The translations under genes were made by a program, and so were the position numbers. A stretch of 29,135 nucleotides of DNA, taken from positions 1 to 29,135 of the forward strand of contig JAEUQE010000099.1 of the NCBI GenBank assembly GCA_016789785.1, given 5' to 3'. Positions 16,238-23,658 of this stretch are shown piece after piece (the stretch's first letter is position 1; each line of letters opens with the position of its first letter). The notes beneath the pieces were generated by a model. It was not told where the DNA came from. It ran no database searches and was given only the letters and a program-made list of their open reading frames with translations. This stretch comes from Bryobacterales bacterium. GTDB taxonomy: Bacteria; Acidobacteriota; Terriglobia; Bryobacterales; Bryobacteraceae.

Positions 16238-16852
16238 TCATTCGCCCCAGCGAAAGCGAAGGTTCGTGAAAACCACATGCCGGGGCCCGCCAACGTTGGC
16301 GCGGCGCTGGTCGTAGAAGTAACCTACATGGAGTTCGGAAACGCGGCTCAAGGCGCGGCGGATCGAACCGCTGTACCGCCACCCGAAGAGGCCTTTGTGG
16401 TCGACGAAGGACTCGAACGAGAGAATCGGAGTCCATTGGCCTTCGCGCGAATACCGCACCTGGTAGCGGTACCGGTTGAAGGCCGGCCGCGCCGCGCCCA
16501 GAAACCGCTCATACATGGCGCGATTGGTAACCCGGTGCGGGCCTTCGAGCAAGGGAAAGTCGATCCAGGCGAACGGACGGTGAGAATCCTCCAGTTCCCT
16601 TCCCGATGGGTGGTTGCGCTGGTAGTAGTAGGCCGCACCGTAAGTGACTCCGCGATGCAGATACTGAAACCAGGGCCCGACCCGTCCGTGATACAGCAGC
16701 CGGAACCGGTCGGCGGAACGGAATTGCGTGTGCAGCGTGAACTGCTTGGAGCCGCGGAGATAAGTGAAGTCCGTTGTGTGCCAGCTTTCAAACGGCTGCG
16801 CCTCCAGCGGAACGGCACCCGCCAGCAACAGCATCATTGCGAACCGAATCAC
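16238..16852 (-). CDS. DUF2490-like outer-membrane beta-barrel protein
   Basis: A 204-residue protein with a signal peptide (MIRFAMMLLLAGAVPLEAQP) followed by alternating aromatic/polar strands typical of a small outer-membrane barrel: TDFTYLRG, FTLHTQFRSADRFRLLYHG, AYYYQRNHPSG, FNRYRYQVRYSR, ELHVGYFYDQ. The RxRYR-type core (NRYRYQVRY) and a strand-rich C-terminus (VVFTNLRFRWGE) fit DUF2490, whose function is unknown. The start is a GTG at 16852 that overlaps the stop of the upstream 51-aa gene (gtga), so translation is coupled. The stop is 28 bases before the TTG start of the amidohydrolase. Its last residues are not a perfect terminal aromatic, so some doubt remains about barrel insertion. 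Confidence 0.7.
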   Translation of the reverse strand: MIRFAMMLLLAGAVPLEAQPFESWHTTDFTYLRGSKQFTLHTQFRSADRFRLLYHGRVGPWFQYLHRGVTYGAAYYYQRNHPSGRELEDSHRPFAWIDFPLLEGPHRVTNRAMYERFLGAARPAFNRYRYQVRYSREGQWTPILSFESFVDHKGLFGWRYSGSIRRALSRVSELHVGYFYDQRRANVGGPRHVVFTNLRFRWGE

Positions 16853-17004
16853 TCCTGCGCGGCCTCCTCCTGTTTCTTGTGCTTCGGCTTGCGAAGGGTC
16901 CGCGGAACGATGACCTTCGTTGAGGGCACCACGCCGACCACGTTACGCGCAACGCGGCGCGCACTCTTTCCTGAATCGGGCTGTGGTTGCTTCTTCTTTT
17001 TCAT
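16849..17004 (-). CDS. Small lysine-rich basic protein, 51 aa
   Basis: A 51-residue, strongly basic protein (MKKKKQPQPDSGKSARRVAR at the start, RTLRKPKHKKQEEAAQE at the end) with no membrane segment. I do not recognise it. It looks real because it fills the gap between the EVE gene (4 bases upstream) and the DUF2490 gene (its stop overlaps the GTG start), leaving no spare sequence. The composition suggests nucleic-acid or ribosome binding, in keeping with the EVE protein next door, a fold that recognises modified bases, but this is inference. A longer upstream frame (to 17145) overlaps the EVE gene and is not used. Confidence 0.6.
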   Translation of the reverse strand: MKKKKQPQPDSGKSARRVARNVVGVVPSTKVIVPRTLRKPKHKKQEEAAQE

Positions 17005-17008
17005 GCGC

Positions 17009-17425
17009 TTACTTTTCGCCAATCTTGCCGGGATAGCGGCCGTGCATCCAGTCGACGAATTCCTCGGGCGCGGCCATGGTGGACAACCTCGACTGCCGGA
17101 CCAGGCTCCAATTGTCGAATTTGCCGGACTGCTTGATTGCGGCAAGCGTGGTAGGCGGATCGAGACGCCGGAGAAACTGCATGTCGACGACGGCGGATTT
17201 GGGATTCTTGGGATCGTCGCGACCGGCCGTGAGGACCGTTGCCAGGCCGACGACGGCGGATTGACCCATGCTGTGGTAGATGAACACGAAGTCGCCCGGT
17301 TGCATGGACCGGATGACCTTGACGGCCTGTGGATTGGTCACTCCGTCCCAGACGGTCTTCTGCTCTTTCTCGAATTGGTCGATAGAGTACGTATCAGGGT
17401 CTGTCTTGGCGAGGAAGAAGGCCAT
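17009..17425 (-). CDS. EVE domain protein (PUA-like)
   Basis: A 138-residue single-domain EVE protein, the bacterial relative of thymocyte nuclear protein 1 (THYN1). Landmarks are AFFLAKTDPDTYS at the N-terminus, TVWDGVTNPQAVKVIRSMQ, GDFVFIYHSMGQSAVVGLA, AVVDMQFLRRLD and LVRQSRLSTMAAPEEF. EVE domains share the PUA/YTH fold and bind modified bases in DNA or RNA; they occur alone or fused to restriction nucleases. No restriction or methyltransferase gene is in this window, so a house-keeping or RNA-related role is as likely as defence. It is the first gene of the minus-strand operon and divergent from the polysaccharide-export operon. Full length and well conserved. Confidence 0.92.
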   Translation of the reverse strand: MAFFLAKTDPDTYSIDQFEKEQKTVWDGVTNPQAVKVIRSMQPGDFVFIYHSMGQSAVVGLATVLTAGRDDPKNPKSAVVDMQFLRRLDPPTTLAAIKQSGKFDNWSLVRQSRLSTMAAPEEFVDWMHGRYPGKIGEK

Positions 17426-17543
17426 GGCTTCTATTCTGCCCTATCCGTCAACTCGCTGTTTGGGGAGGGCGGATCAGGATATCGAACTGGAAAGAAAGGG
17501 TAAAAGGGCATTCTGACACGCAGCTCAAGCAGCCTGATCGCGA

Positions 17544-17587
17544 TATACTGTAAGGATCGGAGGATGCATCGTCAGGATGGGTCCTCC
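17544..17587 (+). promoter_or_regulatory. Possible promoter -10 and leader hairpin for the polysaccharide operon
   Basis: A TATACT element (17544-17549) resembles a sigma-70 -10 box, although no good -35 lies at normal spacing. Just beyond the expected start of transcription, ggagga (17559-17564) and tcctcc (17582-17587) form a perfect six-base stem around gatgcatc. The hairpin sits 43 bases before the wza-like ATG. It could tune translation or stability of the message; no ligand-binding fold is recognised. Confidence 0.35.
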
Positions 17588-17630
17588 ATATCAACGAAAC
17601 GGTTTGGACATATTCGGGAAGGACTCGGCA

Positions 17631-18290
17631 ATGATGCTCCGACGTGCGACGAGAACCCTGCCAGGGTTGTTTCTTGTCTTTGCCTGCCTGGCTGGCGGAC
17701 AGAACCTGCTGGCTCAGAAGAAGCAGTCACGCGACGCCCAGAAGGAGGCGCCCGAGGAAGCTAAGCCCAAGCCGGATCTTGTGGCTGCGGCGGCTGGCCC
17801 GGGAGCGCCCGTGGACCCCAAGACGTACAAGATCGGCGCCGAGGATATTATCGGCATCAAAGTCTGGAGGGAACCTGATCTGAGCGGGCCTGTCATGGTC
17901 CGGCCCGACGGCAAAATCTCACTGCCGCTGGTTGGCGAAATCCAGGCCGGAGGCGAAACCCCCGAATCTCTCGCCAAGTTGATCACCGAAGGTTTGGGCA
18001 AGACCATGACCAAGCCTGAGGTCTTCGTCTCCGTGCAGCAGGTGAACAGCAAGCGCTACTACGTGACCGGTGAAGTGAACAAGCCCGGCGTATTCTCGCT
18101 GGTGACTCCGGTCAGCGTGCTCGAGGCGCTTAGCCTCTCCGGCGGTTTGCGTGAGTTTGCGGATCAGAAAAAGATCATCATTGTCCGTGGCAACCAGCGG
18201 CTGAAATTCAACTACAAGGAAGTGCTCGCCGGAAAGAACTTGAAGCAGAACATCATGGTCGAGCCCGGCGACAACATCATCGTTCCATGA
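17631..18290 (+). CDS. Wza-like polysaccharide export protein
   Basis: A 219-residue periplasmic/outer-membrane exopolysaccharide export protein. After a signal peptide (MMLRRATRTLPGLFLVFACL) and a charged linker comes the polysaccharide export domain (YKIGAEDIIGIKVWREPDLS, about 66-85, then VRPDGKISLPLVGEIQAGG), and then one SLBB domain (RYYVTGEVNKPGVFSL, about 140-200). It would form the outer exit of a Wza/Wzc-type system. The cysteine in VFACLAG is not a good lipobox (Phe at -2), so lipidation is doubtful. At 219 residues it has one SLBB repeat, shorter than E. coli Wza (379), as in many GumB-like proteins. The ATG at 17631 has ggaagga eight bases upstream. The chain-length gene follows. 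Confidence 0.9.
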   Translation: MMLRRATRTLPGLFLVFACLAGGQNLLAQKKQSRDAQKEAPEEAKPKPDLVAAAAGPGAPVDPKTYKIGAEDIIGIKVWREPDLSGPVMVRPDGKISLPLVGEIQAGGETPESLAKLITEGLGKTMTKPEVFVSVQQVNSKRYYVTGEVNKPGVFSLVTPVSVLEALSLSGGLREFADQKKIIIVRGNQRLKFNYKEVLAGKNLKQNIMVEPGDNIIVP

Positions 18291-18377
18291 TCTGTTTCAG
18301 GCGGCTCCAGCCGGCATCCCGTGTTCTCGGCCATGTGCCGTTGGAAGTGTTTTTCCGCAGTTTGAGAGGTGGCAACA

Positions 18378-20060
18378 ATGTCTAACCAAGGGTACGATCC
18401 ACAGCAGAACATCGGGAGGCGTGCGCCCGACATGGAAGACTACGTCGACATGCTGCGGCGCCAGAAGGCGTGGATCCTCGGGCCGATGTTCGCCGCATTG
18501 GTGGTGGCTGTGGTGGTAGCGCATCTCTGGCCGGACACGTTCGTTTCCACCGCGGTGGTGCGCGTGGTGCCACCTCAGGTTCCGGAGGCTTTCGTGCCGA
18601 CAAACGTGAACCTCGAAATGTCGCAGCGCATCAATTCGATGGCCCAGCAGATCCTCAGCCGTAGCACGCTGACAAACATCATTAACACCTACGGGCTGTA
18701 TCCCCGGGATCGTGCCCGTTTGCCGATGGAAGACGTGGTCGAAAACATGCGGCGCGAGAACGTGCGGATCAGCAATGTGGTCAGCTTCACCACGTCGGAA
18801 GGCAAACGTCAGGTTCCGGCGTTCCAGATCTCGTTCGCATATGAGAACCGCATGACTGCGCAGAAGGTGTGTCAGGATCTGGTGAGCCGTTTCATCAATG
18901 AGAATCAGCGTGATCGCGCCAACCAGTCGACATTCACCACCCAGTTCCTGAAGGACCAGTTGGAGCTGGCGCGTCGCGATCTGGAGGGCGTGGAGGACAA
19001 GCTGGCCGCCTTCCGCGTTCAGAACGCCGGACGGTTGCCCGACCAGGTGCAGCAGAATATGCAGCAACTTACGGCACTCGAGCAGCGGTTGACGAACCTG
19101 AACGGCACGCTGAGCCGGATCAACCAGGAGAAACTGCTGCTGGAGTCGCAGTTGCAGATCTACAAGGATCAGATCAAGACTGTCGGATCGCCCACCGAGC
19201 AGGTCAGCGTGGCGCGGGAGCAGGCCAAGAACGACCGGCTGACCGTCATGGATCGTGATATCACGAACATGGAGACGCAGATCGCGGCCATGCGCGAGAA
19301 CTATCGTGATTCGCATCCTGACATGCAGCGCGCACTCGCCGCGCTCAAAGTCCTGAAATCCAAGCGCGATGGCATGGTGAAGGACGAGGAGAACAAGAAG
19401 CCGGCGGAGGAAACGAAGACGAAGACGGTTGTGAATCCGATGGTGGTGCGCGAGGCGCGCGAACTGGAGGCCGCGATCCGCAGAGTCCAAAGCGCGATTG
19501 AAGCCAAGGATCTTGAGGTTGAGGAGACGCGAAAGGAAGTGGCGCGAGTGGATGCGCAGGTCCGCAATACGCAGACCCGCATTGACGCCACTCCACTCGG
19601 TGAAAAACAGTACCTGGACCTTCTGCGCGATCGCGATCTTGTGCGCCAGCGCGTGGAAGAGTTGAACCGCAAGAAGTCAATTTCCGCGGTTGCCACGGAC
19701 CTGGAAAACCGGCAACAGGGTGAGAATCTGGAATTGCTGGACCCGGCATCGGTACCGCAAAAACCCTCTGAGCCGGACCGTCCGGTCCTGATTGGTGCGG
19801 GGCTGGGTCTCGGACTCGTGGTGGGCATTCTCCTTGCCGGTGCGCGCGAATTGAAGGACTCCTCGTTAAAGAATCTGAAGGACGTTCGGGCATATACGAA
19901 TCTCGATATCCTCGGCAGCATTCCGCTGTTGGAGAATGACCTTGTCGTGCGCCGCCGCCGGCGGCTGGCGTGGTTAGCGTGGTCCACCGCTTGCATCGTT
20001 GGTGTTTTGATCATGTCGGGATCGATGTACTACTACTACTTCGTTGTCAGAGTCGCCTGA
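18378..20060 (+). CDS. Wzz/GumC-like chain-length determinant
   Basis: A 560-residue inner-membrane polysaccharide co-polymerase. The first membrane helix is at about 32-52 (AWILGPMFAALVVAVVVAHL). A long periplasmic region follows, mostly coiled coil (about 180-420) rich in Gln/Arg/Glu heptads, then a second helix at about 470-490 (IGAGLGLGLVVGILLAGA) and an extra third helix near the C-terminus (about 531-555, ending SMYYYYFVV). It sets chain length and links the cytoplasm to the Wza-like exit. The kinase domain, fused in Wzc, is here the next gene, as in Gram-positive CpsC/CpsD pairs. The ATG at 18378 has gagaggtgg upstream. The stop lies 18 bases before the kinase ATG. Confidence 0.9.
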   Translation: MSNQGYDPQQNIGRRAPDMEDYVDMLRRQKAWILGPMFAALVVAVVVAHLWPDTFVSTAVVRVVPPQVPEAFVPTNVNLEMSQRINSMAQQILSRSTLTNIINTYGLYPRDRARLPMEDVVENMRRENVRISNVVSFTTSEGKRQVPAFQISFAYENRMTAQKVCQDLVSRFINENQRDRANQSTFTTQFLKDQLELARRDLEGVEDKLAAFRVQNAGRLPDQVQQNMQQLTALEQRLTNLNGTLSRINQEKLLLESQLQIYKDQIKTVGSPTEQVSVAREQAKNDRLTVMDRDITNMETQIAAMRENYRDSHPDMQRALAALKVLKSKRDGMVKDEENKKPAEETKTKTVVNPMVVREARELEAAIRRVQSAIEAKDLEVEETRKEVARVDAQVRNTQTRIDATPLGEKQYLDLLRDRDLVRQRVEELNRKKSISAVATDLENRQQGENLELLDPASVPQKPSEPDRPVLIGAGLGLGLVVGILLAGARELKDSSLKNLKDVRAYTNLDILGSIPLLENDLVVRRRRRLAWLAWSTACIVGVLIMSGSMYYYYFVVRVA

Positions 20061-20078
20061 GCAAAGGAATACAAAACC

Positions 20079-20969
20079 ATGAGCCGTGTACATGATGCGC
20101 TTCGGCGTGCGGAACAAGCGGGCTACCTGGCGCCGCCCCAGTCCCCCTCGGCGAAGGCACCAACCCCTCCGTTCACCGGTGCGCGATCTCCGGTCACGGG
20201 CCGTACGATTGACCAGAACCTGCGGGGAATTCTCGATCAGGTCCAGGAGGTGCCGTTTCACATCTCCCAGGATGCGCATCTGATCGACGCCAACCGTCCT
20301 CATGAGGCGCCCATGGAGGAGTTCCGCACGTTGCGTACGCGGCTGAATCACCTTCAGGGCCTACAGCCGATTCACACCGTGGTTGTGACCAGTCCTTCTC
20401 CGGCGGAAGGCAAGTCTTTCGCCGCGGCGAATCTGGCTTTGGCGGAGTCCCACCTGACCGGGAATCTGACGCTGCTCGCCGACTTCGATTTCCGCCGCCC
20501 AATCGTCCACAACATGTTCCAGGTGGAGCGCAGTCCGGGCATTACGGACTACCTGTTGGGGAAGGCGAAACTGCACGAAGTTCTAAAACGGGTAGCTGGC
20601 ACGAATCTGTACATCATGCCTGCCGGTGAGGCGGTGATCAATCCGCTGGAGTTGCTCAACCTGCAGGAAGTTCGGACCATGCTCGACAACCTTCCGCAGT
20701 TGTTCAATTGGGTGGTCATCGATAGCCCGCCCCTGCTGTTCGCCGCCGACGCCAATCTGCTCTCCACCTTCGCGCACGGCACGATTCTGGTGGTCCGCAT
20801 CGGAACCACTACCATCGATTCGGTCACCCGCGCGATGTCGTCGCTATGCGAGAACAATGTGCTGGGAATTATTGTGAACGGCGCACGGCGAGGAGAGCTG
20901 TACAGTAAGTACACCTACTATCACAGTTACTACTATTCGAAGCCCGACGAGCGCGGCCCCGAGGCATAG
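20079..20969 (+). CDS. BY-kinase (CpsD/Wzc C-domain-like tyrosine kinase)
   Basis: A 296-residue cytoplasmic bacterial tyrosine kinase of the exopolysaccharide type. The Walker A is TSPSPAEGKS (104-113), the Walker A' is LLADFDFRRP (133-141), and the Walker B is VVIDSPP (212-218). Compared with the family norm (SPxPGEGKS, DxDLRRP), an Ala replaces a Gly in Walker A and a Phe replaces the usual Leu in A'. The C-terminus carries a tyrosine cluster of seven residues (Y275 to Y286), the usual autophosphorylation tail. The first 95 residues hold an N-terminal motif (MSRVHDALRRAEQAG) common in such kinases plus a Pro-rich linker. It would control the Wzz-like partner by cycles of phosphorylation. 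No partner phosphatase is in the window. Confidence 0.9.
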   Translation: MSRVHDALRRAEQAGYLAPPQSPSAKAPTPPFTGARSPVTGRTIDQNLRGILDQVQEVPFHISQDAHLIDANRPHEAPMEEFRTLRTRLNHLQGLQPIHTVVVTSPSPAEGKSFAAANLALAESHLTGNLTLLADFDFRRPIVHNMFQVERSPGITDYLLGKAKLHEVLKRVAGTNLYIMPAGEAVINPLELLNLQEVRTMLDNLPQLFNWVVIDSPPLLFAADANLLSTFAHGTILVVRIGTTTIDSVTRAMSSLCENNVLGIIVNGARRGELYSKYTYYHSYYYSKPDERGPEA

Positions 20970-20990
20970 GTCCCGCATTTCGGTTTCTAC

Positions 20991-22565
20991 TTATTGTTTT
21001 GCCGGACCATAGATGACACGGCCGGGCCGTTCGGCCGTCATCTTCCCATCGCGCAGAGCGAACTTCCCGTTCACCAGAACGTCACGCACGCCGACGGCGT
21101 ATTGGTGCGGCTTGAGGAATTCGGAGCGGTCGGCGACCGTCTTCGGATCAAGAATCACGATATCGGCCTTCATTCCGGGACGTAGCAGCCCGCGATCCCA
21201 CAGCTTGATGCGCTGGGCCGGAAGACCGGACATCTTCCGTACCGCATCCTCAATGGGGATCACCTTCATGTCCCGCGCGTAGCGGCCGAGCACCCGCGCG
21301 AAGGCCCCGTAGCTCCGCGGGTGCGGATGATCGTTACCGAAGACCGGAATCCCTCCATCGGAAGCCACCATCGTATGCGGGTACTTCAGGATCCGCACGA
21401 CATCGTCTTCCTGAATCGCGTGAAAGATCGCGCTGCAGCCGCCTTTCTGTTGGATTTCCATGGCCGTTTCCGCCGCGGTTTCCACCGTGACCGGGCGGCC
21501 GTTTGCGCGGGTCGCGTCGGCAAGAGTCTTGCCCGAGAGCGCCGGATCAAAGCCGCAGCGCGCAAAGACGATATTGCGGGGATCTCCTCCGCCGCGTTCA
21601 TTCTCGATGCGCCGCGCAACTTCGGCTTTGATCTGCGCCCGCTGCTGAGGCGCCTTCAATCGCTCCGCCAGCGCTTGGGAACCTCCCGCGAAGGCCCACT
21701 GTGGAAAGAGCGCCGCACCGAGGCTCGTGCTGGAGGCCGTGTAAGGATACTGATCGATGGTCACGTCGACACCGCGCGCCCTCGCTTCCTCGACCAGTCG
21801 CAGCGTTTCCACGCTCTTTCCCCAGTTCGCCTTGCCGATCACCTTGTGATGAGTGAGCTGCGTGGGAAGGCCGCCTTCCTCGCCGATGCGGATGGTCTCG
21901 CGAACGCTGTCGAGAATGCTGTTCGCTTCATCGCGCATATGTGAAACATGGAACCCGCCGAGCTTGCCAACCACCTTCGCAATCTCGATCACTTCCTCGG
22001 TGTTGGCGTAGTTGCCGGGTACGTAGAACAGGCCGCTGGAGAGTCCGAAAGCCCCGTCGAGCATCGCCTGCCGCGCAAGAACCTTCATCCGTTCAATCTC
22101 TTCGGGGGTTGCCAGACGCCGCTGACTGCCCATCACCGCGCCGCGAATCCGGCCGTGGCCCACACAGAAGCCGAAGTTGATGCTGATGGGCGTGGAGGCG
22201 AGTTTGTCGAGCGCCGGTTTGAGTGGAAGAGGCGATGATCCGTCGGGGCCTTCGATGACCGTGGTCACTCCCTGGCGGATGCAGTTTTCGGCTGAGGGGA
22301 CATCATAGATGCCGCCAATCGCGTGGCTGTGCACGTCAATGAAGCCGGGGGTCACCGTGAATCCGCGCGCGTCGATTCGAACTCGCGCCTGCCGTCCTTC
22401 CAAAGGCCCGATCTCGACGATGGTATCGCCGCGGATTCCGAGGTCAGCGTAGAAAAAAGGGGTTCCGGAACCGTCAATCAGCCGGCCACCGGCGATGACG
22501 AGATCGAAGGGCTGCTGTGCGGACAGCGGGAAGAGAGCAATGAGAATCAACGCGAAGGCCAACAT
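20991..22565 (-). CDS. Secreted N-acyl-D-amino-acid deacylase (D-aminoacylase family)
   Basis: A 524-residue exported amidohydrolase with a signal peptide (MLAFALILIALFPLSAQQ). The metal site matches D-aminoacylase: H79 and H81 (DVHSHAIGG), the metal-bridging cysteine C95 (ENCIRQGVTTVIEG), histidines H209 (HVSHMRDE) and H239/H240 (LTHHKVIGK), and the catalytic aspartate in MVASDGGIPVFG. It removes the acyl group from N-acyl-D-amino acids, or in some relatives D-glutamyl groups from peptides, using zinc. Export suggests scavenging of peptidoglycan or other D-amino-acid compounds. It converges with the BY-kinase gene, only 21 bases apart, with no terminator visible. The length fits the family (480-550). 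It forms its own transcription unit. Confidence 0.92.
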   Translation of the reverse strand: MLAFALILIALFPLSAQQPFDLVIAGGRLIDGSGTPFFYADLGIRGDTIVEIGPLEGRQARVRIDARGFTVTPGFIDVHSHAIGGIYDVPSAENCIRQGVTTVIEGPDGSSPLPLKPALDKLASTPISINFGFCVGHGRIRGAVMGSQRRLATPEEIERMKVLARQAMLDGAFGLSSGLFYVPGNYANTEEVIEIAKVVGKLGGFHVSHMRDEANSILDSVRETIRIGEEGGLPTQLTHHKVIGKANWGKSVETLRLVEEARARGVDVTIDQYPYTASSTSLGAALFPQWAFAGGSQALAERLKAPQQRAQIKAEVARRIENERGGGDPRNIVFARCGFDPALSGKTLADATRANGRPVTVETAAETAMEIQQKGGCSAIFHAIQEDDVVRILKYPHTMVASDGGIPVFGNDHPHPRSYGAFARVLGRYARDMKVIPIEDAVRKMSGLPAQRIKLWDRGLLRPGMKADIVILDPKTVADRSEFLKPHQYAVGVRDVLVNGKFALRDGKMTAERPGRVIYGPAKQ

Positions 22566-22810
22566 GAGGACTCATTGTACCGGAGTCCTCGCGATCGCCG
22601 GGCGGGGGCTCAACCGGATAGCCGCCGTTTGCTGGCGACAGAAAACATGCCCGGTCCAAGCCCGCCCTCCGTGCGATTTCGCAGTATCCCGTACCCGCTC
22701 CTCTGAGTACGATTTCAACCTTGGTACTTGCTGTTAATTGTTACTATGTTGGCCGGTTGGGCGTTTCGCACTGTGCCCAAACCGACACGGCTGTGTGTCA
22801 AATACTCCGG
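22566..22810. other. Intergenic region with two adjacent hairpins
   Basis: No gene seen. Two potential hairpins lie side by side: ggttgggc (22755-22762) with gcccaaacc (22775-22783, one bulged A), and gacac (22784-22788) with gtgtc (22795-22799). Neither is followed by a T-run on the minus strand, so they may be a structured 3' end of the small-peptide message rather than a classical terminator. Confidence 0.4.
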
Positions 22811-22924
22811 TCACCGATCCGTTCGAGGTGAAGACGAGAGCATCGCCAAAAACAACCCGACGATAAAAAACAAAGGGATGAGGTTTGCCACCCACATCGC
22901 TCCCAATTCCTCCATGGCTAACAT
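22811..22924 (-). CDS. 37-aa single-pass membrane peptide
   Basis: A short frame, MLAMEELGAMWVANLIPLFF then IVGLFLAMLSSSPRTDR, with one hydrophobic helix (about residues 10-30), a slightly acidic N-terminus and a positively charged tail, so inserted in the inner membrane. An excellent ribosome binding site (aagggag) sits seven bases before the ATG. It lies 79 bases downstream of the secreted 192-aa protein on the same strand. I do not recognise it; it is about the size of small membrane regulators such as KdpF, but no partner transporter is present. A longer frame (to 23056) is not favoured because the extra part is Cys/Arg-rich and overlaps the neighbour. Confidence 0.5.
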   Translation of the reverse strand: MLAMEELGAMWVANLIPLFFIVGLFLAMLSSSPRTDR

Positions 22925-23003
22925 GATGCAACTCCCTTGCCAAATTCCGGCCATGTAACCTGGCCGTTTCTTTTTACCTACGTCCCTTCGGTGAACACCG
23001 GAT

Positions 23004-23582
23004 TTACGGCATCCGGGGAAGCACGTACCAATGTTCCGGCTGCCAGTCCCGCACATGCCAGCTCAAGCGTGTGGGGGCTGGATTCGGAAACGCGACCGGC
23101 ACCGCTACTTGTACTGACGCTTCCGCGGCCGGTTTCGTCGTAACTGTTTTGCGAGCGATCGCCCAATCGGGCATATAACCCGGCGTCAAGCCACCCGGAA
23201 TTGCGGATGGCGTGATGCCGCCGGCCGGCGCGCCCAGTTGAACCGTGGCAGGCAGGACCGCCGTGTTTTCCTCTTTTCTCGCGTTGGCAACCATGGCCCG
23301 AACCACTCTCTCGCTCAGCCCGTTTCTCGCCAGCCAGGCCAATCCCTCGGCTGACACGTCAAAATTCGTCTGTTTGTGATGGATCATGTCGATCACAAAC
23401 GATTCGGTGTAGCCTGCCTGCGCCAGCAGAACCACGCCTTGATTCGTGAGCACGTTCCGCCGCGCCGGGTTCTCCGAGAGTGCCGCGCTGTGACCAGTGG
23501 AATCCGCACCACACAACGCAACCGTCACAAGCACCAAGCCGGCTGTCAACTTCACAGCTTCCGGTCCGAACCGCAAACGCAT
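23004..23582 (-). CDS. Secreted protein with acidobacterial-type helical repeat domain, 192 aa
   Basis: A 192-residue secreted protein. The signal segment (KLTAGLVLVTVALCGADS) is followed by a helical domain (about 40-105: NVLTNQGVVLLAQAGYTESF, VIDMIHHKQTNFDVS, GLAWLARNGLSERVVRAMV), in which two similar helix-turn units repeat an xG[LY][ST]E[RS][FV]V-like pattern. I have the impression this domain, usually with a conserved Asn/Phe-Asp turn, is common in Acidobacteria, but its role is unknown. The C-terminal 80 residues are Pro/Ala-rich and look disordered. An agaggag ribosome binding site lies six bases before the ATG. It is divergent from the putative-Ig/BACON-like gene, with 76 bp between the starts. 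Confidence 0.7.
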   Translation of the reverse strand: MRLRFGPEAVKLTAGLVLVTVALCGADSTGHSAALSENPARRNVLTNQGVVLLAQAGYTESFVIDMIHHKQTNFDVSAEGLAWLARNGLSERVVRAMVANARKEENTAVLPATVQLGAPAGGITPSAIPGGLTPGYMPDWAIARKTVTTKPAAEASVQVAVPVAFPNPAPTRLSWHVRDWQPEHWYVLPRMP

Positions 23583-23658
23583 CTTGTTCTCCTCTTCCGA
23601 CTCATCGGCGAGGAAGCCGTCAGTAAGAAACGCGAATTCCCGAGCCGATAAGCATCAC

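Noticed and set aside
16277..17503. 408-codon open frame on the plus strand
   Set aside because: Runs antisense across three coupled minus-strand genes (DUF2490, 51-aa, EVE); no domain.
18297..19490. 397-codon open frame on the minus strand
   Set aside because: Antisense to the Wzz-like gene, whose coiled-coil codons produce the His/Leu-rich shadow.
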